From: a bacterium
GTDB taxonomy: Bacteria; Bdellovibrionota; FAC87; UBA2466
DNA: 5,848 bases
Direction of reading: 5' to 3'
Assembly: GCA_022842225.1 (NCBI GenBank)
Contig: JALHPX010000211.1
Coordinates: 1-5,848 of the forward strand
The stretch's first letter is position 1; every line of letters starts with the position of its first letter. Positions 1 through 5,669 of the stretch are shown piece by piece. The notes under the pieces are model-generated. The model worked only from the letters and a program-made list of their open reading frames with translations, was not told the DNA's origin and did no database searches. The position numbers and the translations under genes were made by a program.

Positions 1-10
1 CTGAATTTCT

Positions 11-30
11 TGCCGCGCCTGCTCGCGGCA
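11..30. repeat. Short GC-rich inverted repeat at left edge
   Basis: A perfect 7-bp stem (TGCCGCG at 11-17 with CGCGGCA at 24-30) encloses a 6-base loop. Neither flank has a T-run, so it is not a convincing intrinsic terminator on either strand. A TGA at 2-4 could be the stop of an upstream gene, which would make this its 3' hairpin, but too little sequence is visible to say so. No clear promoter is visible between it and the gene starting at 74. Confidence 0.35.
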
Positions 31-73
31 AATACGACCACTCCATCCGTTGGGTTTTTGGGGGGAGTAATCA

Positions 74-1300
74 GTGCAGCGTTTTATTCATTCGTTTGTC
101 CTTTTGTCTTTTTTGTTCGCAACCACATTTGGGAACGTCGTCCGAGCCGGCGATATCGACTGGAGTCCAGAGAACCGTCCGCCCATCCGCAGCCTGATTC
201 AGAAGTGCCACACGCTTTTGGCCCCCAAAGAGGCCAAGGCAAACGATTCCGTCGGTGTGATTATTTCGGGCAATACGCCAGAAGAATTCGCTGAAGGTCT
301 CGACAAAGTTCTCACTGAAAAAGGTCCCGCCGCCATTCTCGGTGGAAAGTTTTTTGTCACTGGCATTGCGATGGGAAAAGAGAAAGAAACACGCACTGCC
401 TTTGAAGCAGCGTTAAAAGAGCGCGACCTTCTGCGCGATGGAACATCAGTAACCGTCTTGTCGTTTCCGACGAGAAACGTAAAACAACTAATGCTAGAAA
501 CTGCTGGCGCTATTCTCGATCGCTTCCGCTACTTCTTCCCAAGCTTCGCCAGAGACTATCAAGCACCTCTCGCTGCCGAGGTGAGTTCCGGCATTGGCTC
601 TGGAATCGCCGTTGAAATTCCCAACATCGTTTTTCTCTACAGCGCGCTTCCTGCACTCGACGCCAACTTAGTCGTCGGAGTGCACGCAGCAGTGCTGGTC
701 GCGTACAGTGTCTACGCCAAGTTTATGCTGAATTGGTTGCTGCGCCCGGGCTCAAACGCTGTGGAGCAGTTCCTGAAAAATGCCTCGCTGTCTTTACCGT
801 TCATCATCAACTACAGCGTGTTTGGAAGATTTTCTGAAATCGTAAAGTATTACTCGGAGCATGGATGGGCGGCCACCGCCTCGCAGTTTCCGACCGAATT
901 AGCCAATTTCTCGACGACACAAGGCCTGACTCTTTTCTTACAAGTAATGTTCTACAATATCGTGATCACCAATGGCGTGGGGGGCTGGCAGAATAAGCAA
1001 TCGGGAACAGAAGACTCCGAACAGGTGCGCACTCTAAGCAATTACATCAAAGTGCCTATTCTCGCGCTTGATGCGATTGCCTTGGCAATGGCAGGCGGCA
1101 ACGGCACTCCGCTTTGGAGCATGGGCCCATTCGATGTCAACACAGGCCACCTAGTACTCGCGGGTCTCACTCTACTTGGATCGATCTTTTATTTTAAACC
1201 AGAAGTTTTGAATCCAACTCTGCGCTGGTATCGAGCATTTCTAGGATGGGTGAATTATTTGCGAGGCAAACCAAACACCCCGGCGCCGCCAGCGAAGTGA
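74..1300 (+). CDS. Putative exported/multi-pass membrane protein of unknown function
   Basis: I do not recognise the family of this 408-residue protein. The GTG start is chosen because a strong ribosome binding site (GGGGGGAG, 60-67) lies 6 bases upstream and because it opens directly into a signal-peptide-like N terminus: R3, a hydrophobic core at about residues 8-20, and a possible signal peptidase I site V-R-A at 23-25. Residues 26-165 look soluble and mixed-charge, with a K/E-rich stretch at about 101-122. The C-terminal half has hydrophobic segments near residues 183-192, 198-214, 238-251, 284-300, 326-342 and 358-374, so it is probably an inner-membrane protein with a periplasmic N-terminal part. 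The protein ends in a short Pro/Ala tail. No catalytic or ligand motif is apparent. The gene converges on the HD-GYP gene with zero spacing between stop codons, so its transcript must end inside that gene. The reading frame is intact. Existence of the gene is well supported; function is unknown. Confidence 0.85.
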   Translation: MQRFIHSFVLLSFLFATTFGNVVRAGDIDWSPENRPPIRSLIQKCHTLLAPKEAKANDSVGVIISGNTPEEFAEGLDKVLTEKGPAAILGGKFFVTGIAMGKEKETRTAFEAALKERDLLRDGTSVTVLSFPTRNVKQLMLETAGAILDRFRYFFPSFARDYQAPLAAEVSSGIGSGIAVEIPNIVFLYSALPALDANLVVGVHAAVLVAYSVYAKFMLNWLLRPGSNAVEQFLKNASLSLPFIINYSVFGRFSEIVKYYSEHGWAATASQFPTELANFSTTQGLTLFLQVMFYNIVITNGVGGWQNKQSGTEDSEQVRTLSNYIKVPILALDAIALAMAGGNGTPLWSMGPFDVNTGHLVLAGLTLLGSIFYFKPEVLNPTLRWYRAFLGWVNYLRGKPNTPAPPAK

Positions 1301-2326
1301 TTACTTCTTCTTCACTCTGCTATTTGCCGCGCAACACGGGTCAAAGCTGGTGGGGATTTCGACTTTTGGACTGGTTTGGAACTTTCTATCGAAGGAGTTA
1401 AAGATCGAGGGATCGAATTTGCCCGGCTGCATGCCCTTCATGATCGAAATGGCTTCGAGCGGGCTGCTGGCATGGTGATAGGATCTTTTCGTCGTCAAAG
1501 CATCAAAGACGTCCGCGATCGTGACGACTCGGGCAAGGCGCGAGATACCCTCACCAGAAAGTCCAAAGGGGTACCCAGTGCCGTCGAAATTCTCGTGATG
1601 CTGTAGCACCACCATTTTTGAATCGTTAGGAATGGTATCAACCTGCTTGACATAAGCATGACCAAACTCGGGATGCTTGCGCATCATTTCCCACTCAGAG
1701 CTGGTTAAACTGCTCGCCTTGTTAATCAACCCTAGATCGATGTCGCGCTTGCCAATATCGTGTAGCAAGCCGCCAAGACCTGCGGTGATCAGCAGTTTTT
1801 TATCGTCGGTACCGTAAACTCTTTTTGCCAATACGATCGAATATACCGCGACATCCACTGAGTGGTTGTAGGTGTAATAATCGTGGCGCGATAAATTCAA
1901 TAAGCTCGCAACCGCGGCGACGTCAGTAGAGACAAAAGACACCATGTCTTCCACCAAACTTCTGGCTTCGGTCACAACGGGCTGGATATCTTTTGAAGTG
2001 AAAAGGTCATGCACGTGCACAAAGGCCGATTCTTTGAGCATGCGGCTGCGATCTTCTGTTTTGAGATCGGGATCCTTTAGCTGATCGCGCAAACTTTGGA
2101 GGTGGAGGCTTTTTTGCTCCGCGGGAATGAAAAGCAACCCTTCCGACGATTGGGTACAAAGCTGTTTCACGCGGTCGCCGGTGACAACGTCGCCAGGTTT
2201 GCGGAAATGGACAACTTGTCCCCCGACTTGGAGGAACAAATCGTAGGGCAAGGGTCGATCTTGCAGCACCGAATTAGTTCGAATGCCGATTAAAATCGCT
2301 TTGTCGTTTTTCTTCGGGGCTAACAT
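1301..2326 (-). CDS. HD-GYP domain protein, probable cyclic-di-GMP phosphodiesterase
   Basis: The 341-residue product ends in an HD-GYP domain, the HD-superfamily subgroup that hydrolyses cyclic-di-GMP. Visible signature residues are H155, the HD pair H189-D190 in HDIGK with K193, H218 (KHPEFG), H243-H244-E245, DGTGYP at 248-253, and D272 in the IADVFDAL segment. All expected metal-binding and GYP residues are present, so activity is likely. Residues about 7-75 form a separate N-terminal domain (IRTNSVL, then LPYDLFLQVGG and a HFRKPGD turn) resembling the small beta-rich domain that often precedes HD-GYP in proteobacteria. Residues 76-130 are a charged helical linker. No transmembrane segment or receiver domain is seen, so it is probably cytoplasmic. 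The ATG at 2326 is preferred and has a weak GAGA upstream. An in-frame TTG at 2350 would add eight residues but has no ribosome binding site. The C terminus carries a CC pair and ends in KKK. Confidence 0.92.
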   Translation of the reverse strand: MLAPKKNDKAILIGIRTNSVLQDRPLPYDLFLQVGGQVVHFRKPGDVVTGDRVKQLCTQSSEGLLFIPAEQKSLHLQSLRDQLKDPDLKTEDRSRMLKESAFVHVHDLFTSKDIQPVVTEARSLVEDMVSFVSTDVAAVASLLNLSRHDYYTYNHSVDVAVYSIVLAKRVYGTDDKKLLITAGLGGLLHDIGKRDIDLGLINKASSLTSSEWEMMRKHPEFGHAYVKQVDTIPNDSKMVVLQHHENFDGTGYPFGLSGEGISRLARVVTIADVFDALTTKRSYHHASSPLEAISIMKGMQPGKFDPSIFNSFDRKFQTSPKVEIPTSFDPCCAANSRVKKK

Positions 2327-2435
2327 TCCGGATTCTCTATCGGTAAACAAACGACATCGATGAATCTCTATTGTTGCGGCGAGTAAAGCCTAAGAAATTG
2401 CTAGCCTTTCCAGCACCCGTATTTGCGCAACCTTT

Positions 2436-2441
2436 TATAAC
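2436..2441 (+). promoter_or_regulatory. Possible -10 element for the LysM gene
   Basis: TATAAC in the divergent intergenic region matches the sigma-70 -10 consensus at five of six positions and lies 79 bases upstream of the chosen start of the LysM lipoprotein gene. No acceptable -35 hexamer is found 16-18 bases upstream, so this is a weak call. I could not identify a convincing promoter for the oppositely oriented HD-GYP gene in the same 188-base region (2327-2514). Confidence 0.25.
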
Positions 2442-2471
2442 TCGGAGCTAAATAAACTCATGGGAAGAGCC

Positions 2472-2500
2472 GAAAAGGGTTATGGATACAAACCCTTTTC
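2472..2500 (+). promoter_or_regulatory. Perfect 10-bp leader hairpin with an ATG in its loop
   Basis: GAAAAGGGTT (2472-2481) and AACCCTTTTC (2491-2500) are exact inverted repeats around the 9-base loop ATGGATACA. The upstream in-frame ATG at 2482 sits at the loop's 5' edge and the only nearby purine-rich stretch, AAAAGGG, is inside the 5' arm. In RNA this would hide a potential ribosome binding site and favour initiation at the downstream ATG (2515), 14 bases beyond the hairpin. The inverted repeat is seen directly; a regulatory role is inference. Confidence 0.4.
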
Positions 2501-2514
2501 AGGACTTCCTGGAT

Positions 2515-3819
2515 ATGGCTACGAAAAAAATTATACGTTGGTGGCTGCTTGTCAGTCTCAGTTTAGGCCCTACTTTGATTTCTTGTGCGAACAAGAACGT
2601 CGACGAAACGGCAGACTCTGAAGGCTATGAAGAATCGTCGGTGGCGGAGACAGACTCCTCCGGTGGCGAATCAGACACGGCAGAAAACTCAGATTCCGAT
2701 GCTGGATTCGATGAAGAGAACTCTTCAGACGATAGCTCGAAGGAGACGGTTGCCGAAAACTCGGACGCTCCCGCGGAAAACGCCGAAAAAGGCAAAGACT
2801 CCGACTTCGAACCTGTTGCTGATGATGACTTTGAAAATCTCAGCTTCGACGAGGCAGGTGCGAAGACCGCTGCTGGTACGGACGAAAGTCCAACCGCAAC
2901 GGACCCCGCTGCAACCGATACTCTCGGGGGTGGCGACACCAGCGTTCTGGGTGATTCGACAACTGCCGCTGCTGACGCAGCTGCTGCTTCCGACTTCGGA
3001 CTGGGAACAACCCCGTCTCTGTCAGATCCAGTTGAGCAACCTAAACCCAAAGTTTTCCGAGCTTCGGTCATGCCGAAGATTTCTCAGGAAGCCTTCAGCA
3101 AACAAGGCGCTAACCTCAATCGGTACTACTTCCTCCGCAAAGGCGACAACGCAAACAACGTCGCTAAGCTGATTTACGGAGATGAAAGCCGAGCGGAAGA
3201 CCTAACCTCTTGGAATTCCACTGCTTGGGTGCCAGGAAACCTCATTTACTACACGTCGGCTAACGAAGCGGGCGATATGCAAATGAAGTCCTTATATGAG
3301 GAGCGATCGCTGACCCCGACGACTGTTTCGGTAAAGCGCGGTGAGTCGATTTCTCAAATCGCCTTAAAGCGCCTTGGCCACATCAACAGCTGGAAAGAGC
3401 TCGCGGTCGTTAACTCGCTCGCCCGTCCCGATAGCCTGACGTTTGGTCAAAAATTGAATTACTACGCGGACCTCGGTGAGGCACCGGCTCCGCAGCTTGC
3501 TGCGACGCCTCCGCCAGCTGTGATCCAGCCTGTGGTTCCACCTCCTCCGGCTCCAGTGGTTCCCCCACCGGCTCCCGTTGCGGACTTAAAGCCACCTGTA
3601 ATCGAGAACAAACCCCGTTTGCCCGAGCGCAAAGAGAAGAACGATGTAAATCTCTCCAAGCTCTTAAAGCAGAACCTATTCTTCATCACCATGGGATTAG
3701 GAGTGGGATTGTTGCTTTTAGCGTTAGTGGCAATTAACCGCCGCAAGCGCGATACCGGTGGTGGTGGCGAGGAATTCAATGAGGATGCTTTTGCTCCTCC
3801 TAGAAAGAAACGTCGCTAG
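2515..3819 (+). CDS. LysM-domain putative lipoprotein with C-terminal membrane anchor
   Basis: This 434-residue envelope protein probably binds peptidoglycan. The N terminus has K4-K5 and R8, a hydrophobic core (WWLLVSLSLG), and a lipobox LISC with C24 as the candidate lipidated cysteine. An acidic Ser/Asp/Glu/Ala-rich, probably disordered linker covers about residues 28-160. Two LysM-like domains follow: about 203-248 (YYFLRKGD...IYGD...PGNLIYY) and about 270-317 (VSVKRGES...SWKELAVVNS...FGQKLNYY). Next come a Pro/Ala/Val-rich stretch (about 324-360), a hydrophobic membrane segment (about 388-407), and a tail with a GGGG run and basic end KKRR. The ATG at 2515 is chosen because it gives a standard signal peptide with AGGA 10 bases upstream; the ATG at 2482 would add 11 residues and lies in a hairpin loop. 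The order resembles FimV-type pole or pilus proteins (LysM, then membrane anchor), but the lipobox makes it different and the function is unproven. An intrinsic terminator follows. Confidence 0.85.
   Translation: MATKKIIRWWLLVSLSLGPTLISCANKNVDETADSEGYEESSVAETDSSGGESDTAENSDSDAGFDEENSSDDSSKETVAENSDAPAENAEKGKDSDFEPVADDDFENLSFDEAGAKTAAGTDESPTATDPAATDTLGGGDTSVLGDSTTAAADAAAASDFGLGTTPSLSDPVEQPKPKVFRASVMPKISQEAFSKQGANLNRYYFLRKGDNANNVAKLIYGDESRAEDLTSWNSTAWVPGNLIYYTSANEAGDMQMKSLYEERSLTPTTVSVKRGESISQIALKRLGHINSWKELAVVNSLARPDSLTFGQKLNYYADLGEAPAPQLAATPPPAVIQPVVPPPPAPVVPPPAPVADLKPPVIENKPRLPERKEKNDVNLSKLLKQNLFFITMGLGVGLLLLALVAINRRKRDTGGGGEEFNEDAFAPPRKKRR
3541..3582 (+). repeat. Two-copy heptapeptide tandem repeat inside the LysM gene
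   Basis: The stretch encodes PPPAPVV followed by PPPAPVA, a 21-base unit repeated once with synonymous differences. It forms the core of the proline-rich spacer between the second LysM-like domain and the membrane segment, where it probably acts as an extended, stiff linker. Such repeats can change copy number between strains. Confidence 0.55.
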
Positions 3820-3843
3820 AAACCCTTGCAAGTAATGCCTTTG

Positions 3844-3880
3844 ACGCGCGCCGGCCTAAAAGCCGGCGCGTGTTTTTTTT
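3844..3880 (+). terminator. Intrinsic terminator after the LysM gene
   Basis: A 12-bp GC-rich stem (3844-3855 with 3862-3873, one G-T wobble) closes a CTAAAA loop and runs into eight consecutive T residues (3873-3880). It begins 24 bases after the LysM gene stop and separates that transcript from metK. The stem is strong and the T-run is on the plus strand only, so it acts for rightward transcription. Confidence 0.9.
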
Positions 3881-3884
3881 GACA
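3879..3884 (+). promoter_or_regulatory. metK: Candidate -35 box (TTGACA) for metK
   Basis: A perfect consensus TTGACA begins in the last two T residues of the preceding terminator and lies 54 bases before the metK start codon. The matching -10 is unclear: at 16-18 bases of spacing the best reading is AAGTTA (3903-3908), a poor match, and TAGGGT at 3907-3912 is too far away. The leader left for metK is too short for a SAM-I-type riboswitch, and none is seen. Confidence 0.35.
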
Positions 3885-3937
3885 ATCGCAATTCTCCCGA
3901 CCAAGTTAGGGTGTTTCTTTATAGGGAGAAAATAAGA

Positions 3938-5110
3938 ATGAATTTGAAGAACTGCCTTTTCACCTCGGAATCCGTCTCGGAAGGCCATCCAGATAAGATG
4001 GCGGACCAAGTTTCGGACTCAGTTCTGGATGCGGTTTTGGCCCAAGACCCACGGGGCCGAGTTGCTTGCGAAACCATGCTGACCACTGGCCTTTGCATCG
4101 TCAGCGGTGAAATCACAACGACTGCTATCGTGGATATTGCGACCATCGCGCGCAATGCCATCAAGCGCATTGGATACGATTCCGATGATATGGGTTTTGA
4201 TTACAAAACCTGCGGCATGATTACCGCCGTTGGCAAACAGTCCCCCGACATCGCTCAAGGCGTGAATGAAGGCGAAGGCCTCTTCAAGGAAATGGGCGCG
4301 GGCGACCAAGGATTAATGTTTGGTTACGCTTGCGATGAAACTCCGGAACTCATGCCGGCCACCATTGCTTTCTCGCATCGACTGACCAAGCGCCTGGCGG
4401 ATTGCCGCAAAGAAGGCGTGTTAGGTTTCTTACGTCCCGACGGTAAATCCCAAGTTACCGTCCAATACGACGAAAATGGCGACGTGAAGCGTGTGGAAGC
4501 AGTGGTTGTTTCTACGCAGCACAGCCCCGACGTTTCGTATGACGAATTGAAAACAGCCGTGCACGAGGAAGTGATTTTAAAATCCATCCCGGCAAAGCTG
4601 ATCGATTCTCAAACCAAGTTTTACATCAACCCAACCGGACGCTTTGTGATTGGCGGACCCATGGGTGATTGCGGTTTAACCGGTCGTAAGATCATCGTCG
4701 ACACGTACGGCGGACACGGCGCCCACGGTGGCGGCGCGTTCTCGGGCAAGGATCCTAGCAAAGTCGACCGTTCGGCTTCTTACATGGGCCGATATATTGC
4801 CAAGAACTTAGTAGCGGCAGGATTGGTTCGCCGTTGCTTAGTGCAAGTGGCGTACGCGATTGGCGTGGCAGAGCCGGTGTCCTTGATGGTCCAAGATTTT
4901 GGCACCAGCAAGTACTCCAGCGAAAAGCTGTCCAGCGCTGTTCGTGAGATTTTCGGCCTCAAGCCAGCTGAAATCATCAAGACGTTGGACTTGCTCCGTC
5001 CCATTTACGAAGAAACAGCCGCTTACGGCCACTTTGGACGCACGTCGGCCAAAGGCTTCACATGGGAAAAAACGGATCGTGCTGACGATCTCAAAGCGCT
5101 AGTTAAATAG
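3938..5110 (+). CDS. metK: S-adenosylmethionine synthetase (methionine adenosyltransferase)
   Basis: This 390-residue cytoplasmic enzyme makes S-adenosylmethionine from methionine and ATP with release of phosphate and diphosphate, supplying methyl groups to the cell. Family hallmarks are intact and in order: GHPDK at residues 16-20 (nucleotide and metal binding), GAGDQGLMFGYA at 120-131, the DCGLTGRKIIVDTYGG motif at 244-259, the glycine-rich GGGAFSGKDPSKVDRS loop at 264-279, and a C-terminal AAYGHFGR segment. The length is close to the roughly 384 residues of the E. coli enzyme, so the gene looks full-length and functional. The ATG at 3938 is preferred over an in-frame GTG at 3911 because AGGGAG (3923-3928) sits 9 bases upstream of it and the resulting N terminus (FTSESVSEGHPDK) matches the family. 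It stands alone behind a terminator and converges with the zinc-ribbon gene 16 bases away. Confidence 0.98.
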   Translation: MNLKNCLFTSESVSEGHPDKMADQVSDSVLDAVLAQDPRGRVACETMLTTGLCIVSGEITTTAIVDIATIARNAIKRIGYDSDDMGFDYKTCGMITAVGKQSPDIAQGVNEGEGLFKEMGAGDQGLMFGYACDETPELMPATIAFSHRLTKRLADCRKEGVLGFLRPDGKSQVTVQYDENGDVKRVEAVVVSTQHSPDVSYDELKTAVHEEVILKSIPAKLIDSQTKFYINPTGRFVIGGPMGDCGLTGRKIIVDTYGGHGAHGGGAFSGKDPSKVDRSASYMGRYIAKNLVAAGLVRRCLVQVAYAIGVAEPVSLMVQDFGTSKYSSEKLSSAVREIFGLKPAEIIKTLDLLRPIYEETAAYGHFGRTSAKGFTWEKTDRADDLKALVK

Positions 5111-5112
5111 CC

Positions 5113-5131
5113 CAGCTAAGTAACAGCTAAG
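5113..5131. repeat. 8-bp direct repeat between convergent genes
   Basis: CAGCTAAG occurs at 5113-5120 and again at 5124-5131, an 11-base period, in the short gap between metK and the zinc-ribbon gene; the second copy includes the latter's stop codon. No stable hairpin forms here, so the gap itself does not contain a good terminator. The significance is doubtful. Confidence 0.3.
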
Positions 5132-5411
5132 CGACTTTTTTCGTTTTCTGGTCCTGGTCATCTTCTTCGAAGACGTCCAGGGCCGTTTCTTTTTTAGGGT
5201 CTTCTTTTTTTACGGCAGGCTTCTTTTCCACCAGGCGCAGCACTTTTGCTGGCTTGGCAGTTACCGGTGCCGGAGCGGGTGCGAGCTGCTTGGGAGCAGG
5301 ACCATCCAACTCAATCTCCATATCAAAAAGCAATTCGTCACAATGAATGCAGACGAACTTGTTTTGCATGAAGACATCTTTAGGCTGACCGCAGATCTTA
5401 CAATTACCCAT
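5127..5411 (-). CDS. Small zinc-ribbon protein of unknown function
   Basis: This 94-residue protein has four cysteines spaced C4-x2-C7-x13-C21-x2-C24, a treble-clef or zinc-ribbon-like metal site at the extreme N terminus. It is followed by an acidic segment (about 25-36), a Pro/Ala/Lys-rich region (about 38-60), and an acidic/basic tail ending KKVA that is probably disordered. No enzyme motif is visible. Roles in nucleic-acid or protein binding are typical for such ribbons but are not shown here. The ATG at 5411 is chosen because GGGGGA lies about 5 bases upstream and the cysteine pair follows immediately. A longer in-frame start at 5501 adds 30 residues with no recognisable features and no ribosome binding site. 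It lies downstream of lon on the same strand, about 258 bases away, and converges with metK. Confidence 0.82.
   Translation of the reverse strand: MGNCKICGQPKDVFMQNKFVCIHCDELLFDMEIELDGPAPKQLAPAPAPVTAKPAKVLRLVEKKPAVKKEDPKKETALDVFEEDDQDQKTKKVA
5153..5195 (+). terminator. Weak candidate terminator for metK, inside the opposing gene
   Basis: CCTGG (5153-5157) pairs with CCAGG (5177-5181), and inside it TCTTC (5161-5165) pairs with GAAGA (5169-5173) around a 3-base loop. A T-rich tract (5186-5195) follows. The stem is interrupted by a 3x3 internal loop. The T tract also encodes lysines of the zinc-ribbon protein on the other strand, so the resemblance may be fortuitous. Confidence 0.25.
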
Positions 5412-5509
5412 TTTTTCCCCCGTCGATGGACAGAGGGACGTCGTGATGAATAGCGCAGAGGTGGTAGTAGATTTTTCCCGAAACGTCCCCGATACGTGCA
5501 ATTAGTTTT

Positions 5510-5539
5510 AGTTTACATGGTGAGTCAGAACACAATCAA
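5510..5539 (-). promoter_or_regulatory. Possible promoter for the zinc-ribbon gene
   Basis: On the minus strand TTGATT (5534-5539) is followed after 18 bases by TAAACT (5510-5515), a moderate match to sigma-70 -35 and -10 boxes. It lies about 99 bases upstream of the preferred ATG at 5411. If it is used, the zinc-ribbon gene is expressed independently of lon, and the alternative start at 5501 would leave almost no leader, which supports the shorter protein. Confidence 0.35.
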
Positions 5540-5555
5540 CAGCAAAATCAATGAG

Positions 5556-5590
5556 TTAGCGTATTCCAGCAGAATACAGTGGGTCGCTAA
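5556..5590. repeat. Nested inverted repeat between lon and the zinc-ribbon gene
   Basis: GTATTC (5561-5566) and GAATAC (5572-5577) form a 6-bp stem around CAGCA. An outer pair, TTAGCG (5556-5561) with CGCTAA (5585-5590), can enclose it, sharing one base. No T-run follows on either strand. It may be part of the 3' structure of the lon transcript or an operator-like palindrome for the nearby candidate promoter; neither is shown. Confidence 0.4.
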
Positions 5591-5601
5591 GTACGCGGGT
5601 T

Positions 5602-5660
5602 CCGTACGACCTCAGGGGAACCGGCTGGCCTTTGGGCCGGCCGGTTCTCGGGTCGTACGG
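5602..5660. repeat. Large two-tier inverted repeat downstream of lon
   Basis: The outer arms CCGTACGACC (5602-5611) and GGTCGTACGG (5651-5660) are perfect 10-bp inverted repeats. Inside them a 13-bp GC-rich stem (5618-5630 with 5635-5647, one G-T pair on the plus-strand transcript) closes the tetraloop TTTG. An asymmetric internal loop (6 versus 3 bases) separates the two stems. It starts 9 bases after the lon stop, where a terminator or mRNA-stabilising hairpin would be expected, but no T-run follows it. It could also be one copy of a dispersed palindromic repeat. Confidence 0.6.
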
Positions 5661-5669
5661 ATCTCGAAT

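Noticed and set aside
10..294. Open frame of 94 codons from a TTG, overlapping the start of the membrane-protein gene
   Set aside because: No ribosome binding site, R/P-rich composition typical of an out-of-frame reading, and it overlaps a better supported gene in another frame.
2460..2621. 53-codon open frame starting at an ATG at 2460, with a Gly-Tyr-rich N terminus (GYGYK, GYGYE)
   Set aside because: GGAG lies 12 bases upstream, which is too far, and it overlaps the lipoprotein signal sequence in another frame. The GYGY pattern follows from the short near-repeat of the start region. A leader-peptide role cannot be excluded but is unsupported.
2625..3071. 148-codon Ser/Ala-rich open frame antisense to the LysM gene
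   Set aside because: Exact antisense of the Asp/Glu/Ser-rich linker; low complexity and no ribosome binding site.
2585..3172. 195-codon Arg/Thr/Pro-rich open frame within the LysM gene
   Set aside because: Shadow frame produced by the biased codons of the acidic linker; no initiation signals.
3462..3779. 105-codon Gly-rich open frame antisense to the proline-rich region
   Set aside because: Its glycine runs are the complement of proline codons; a shadow of the real gene.
3881..3937. SAM riboswitch in front of metK
   Set aside because: The leader is under 60 bases and lacks the multi-helix structure and a second terminator expected of SAM-I; no SAM-II or SAM-III-like arrangement was recognisable.
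5556..5660. tRNA or other classic structured RNA in the lon intergenic region
   Set aside because: I looked for a cloverleaf, anticodon arm and CCA end; the pairing is two simple palindromes rather than a tRNA fold.
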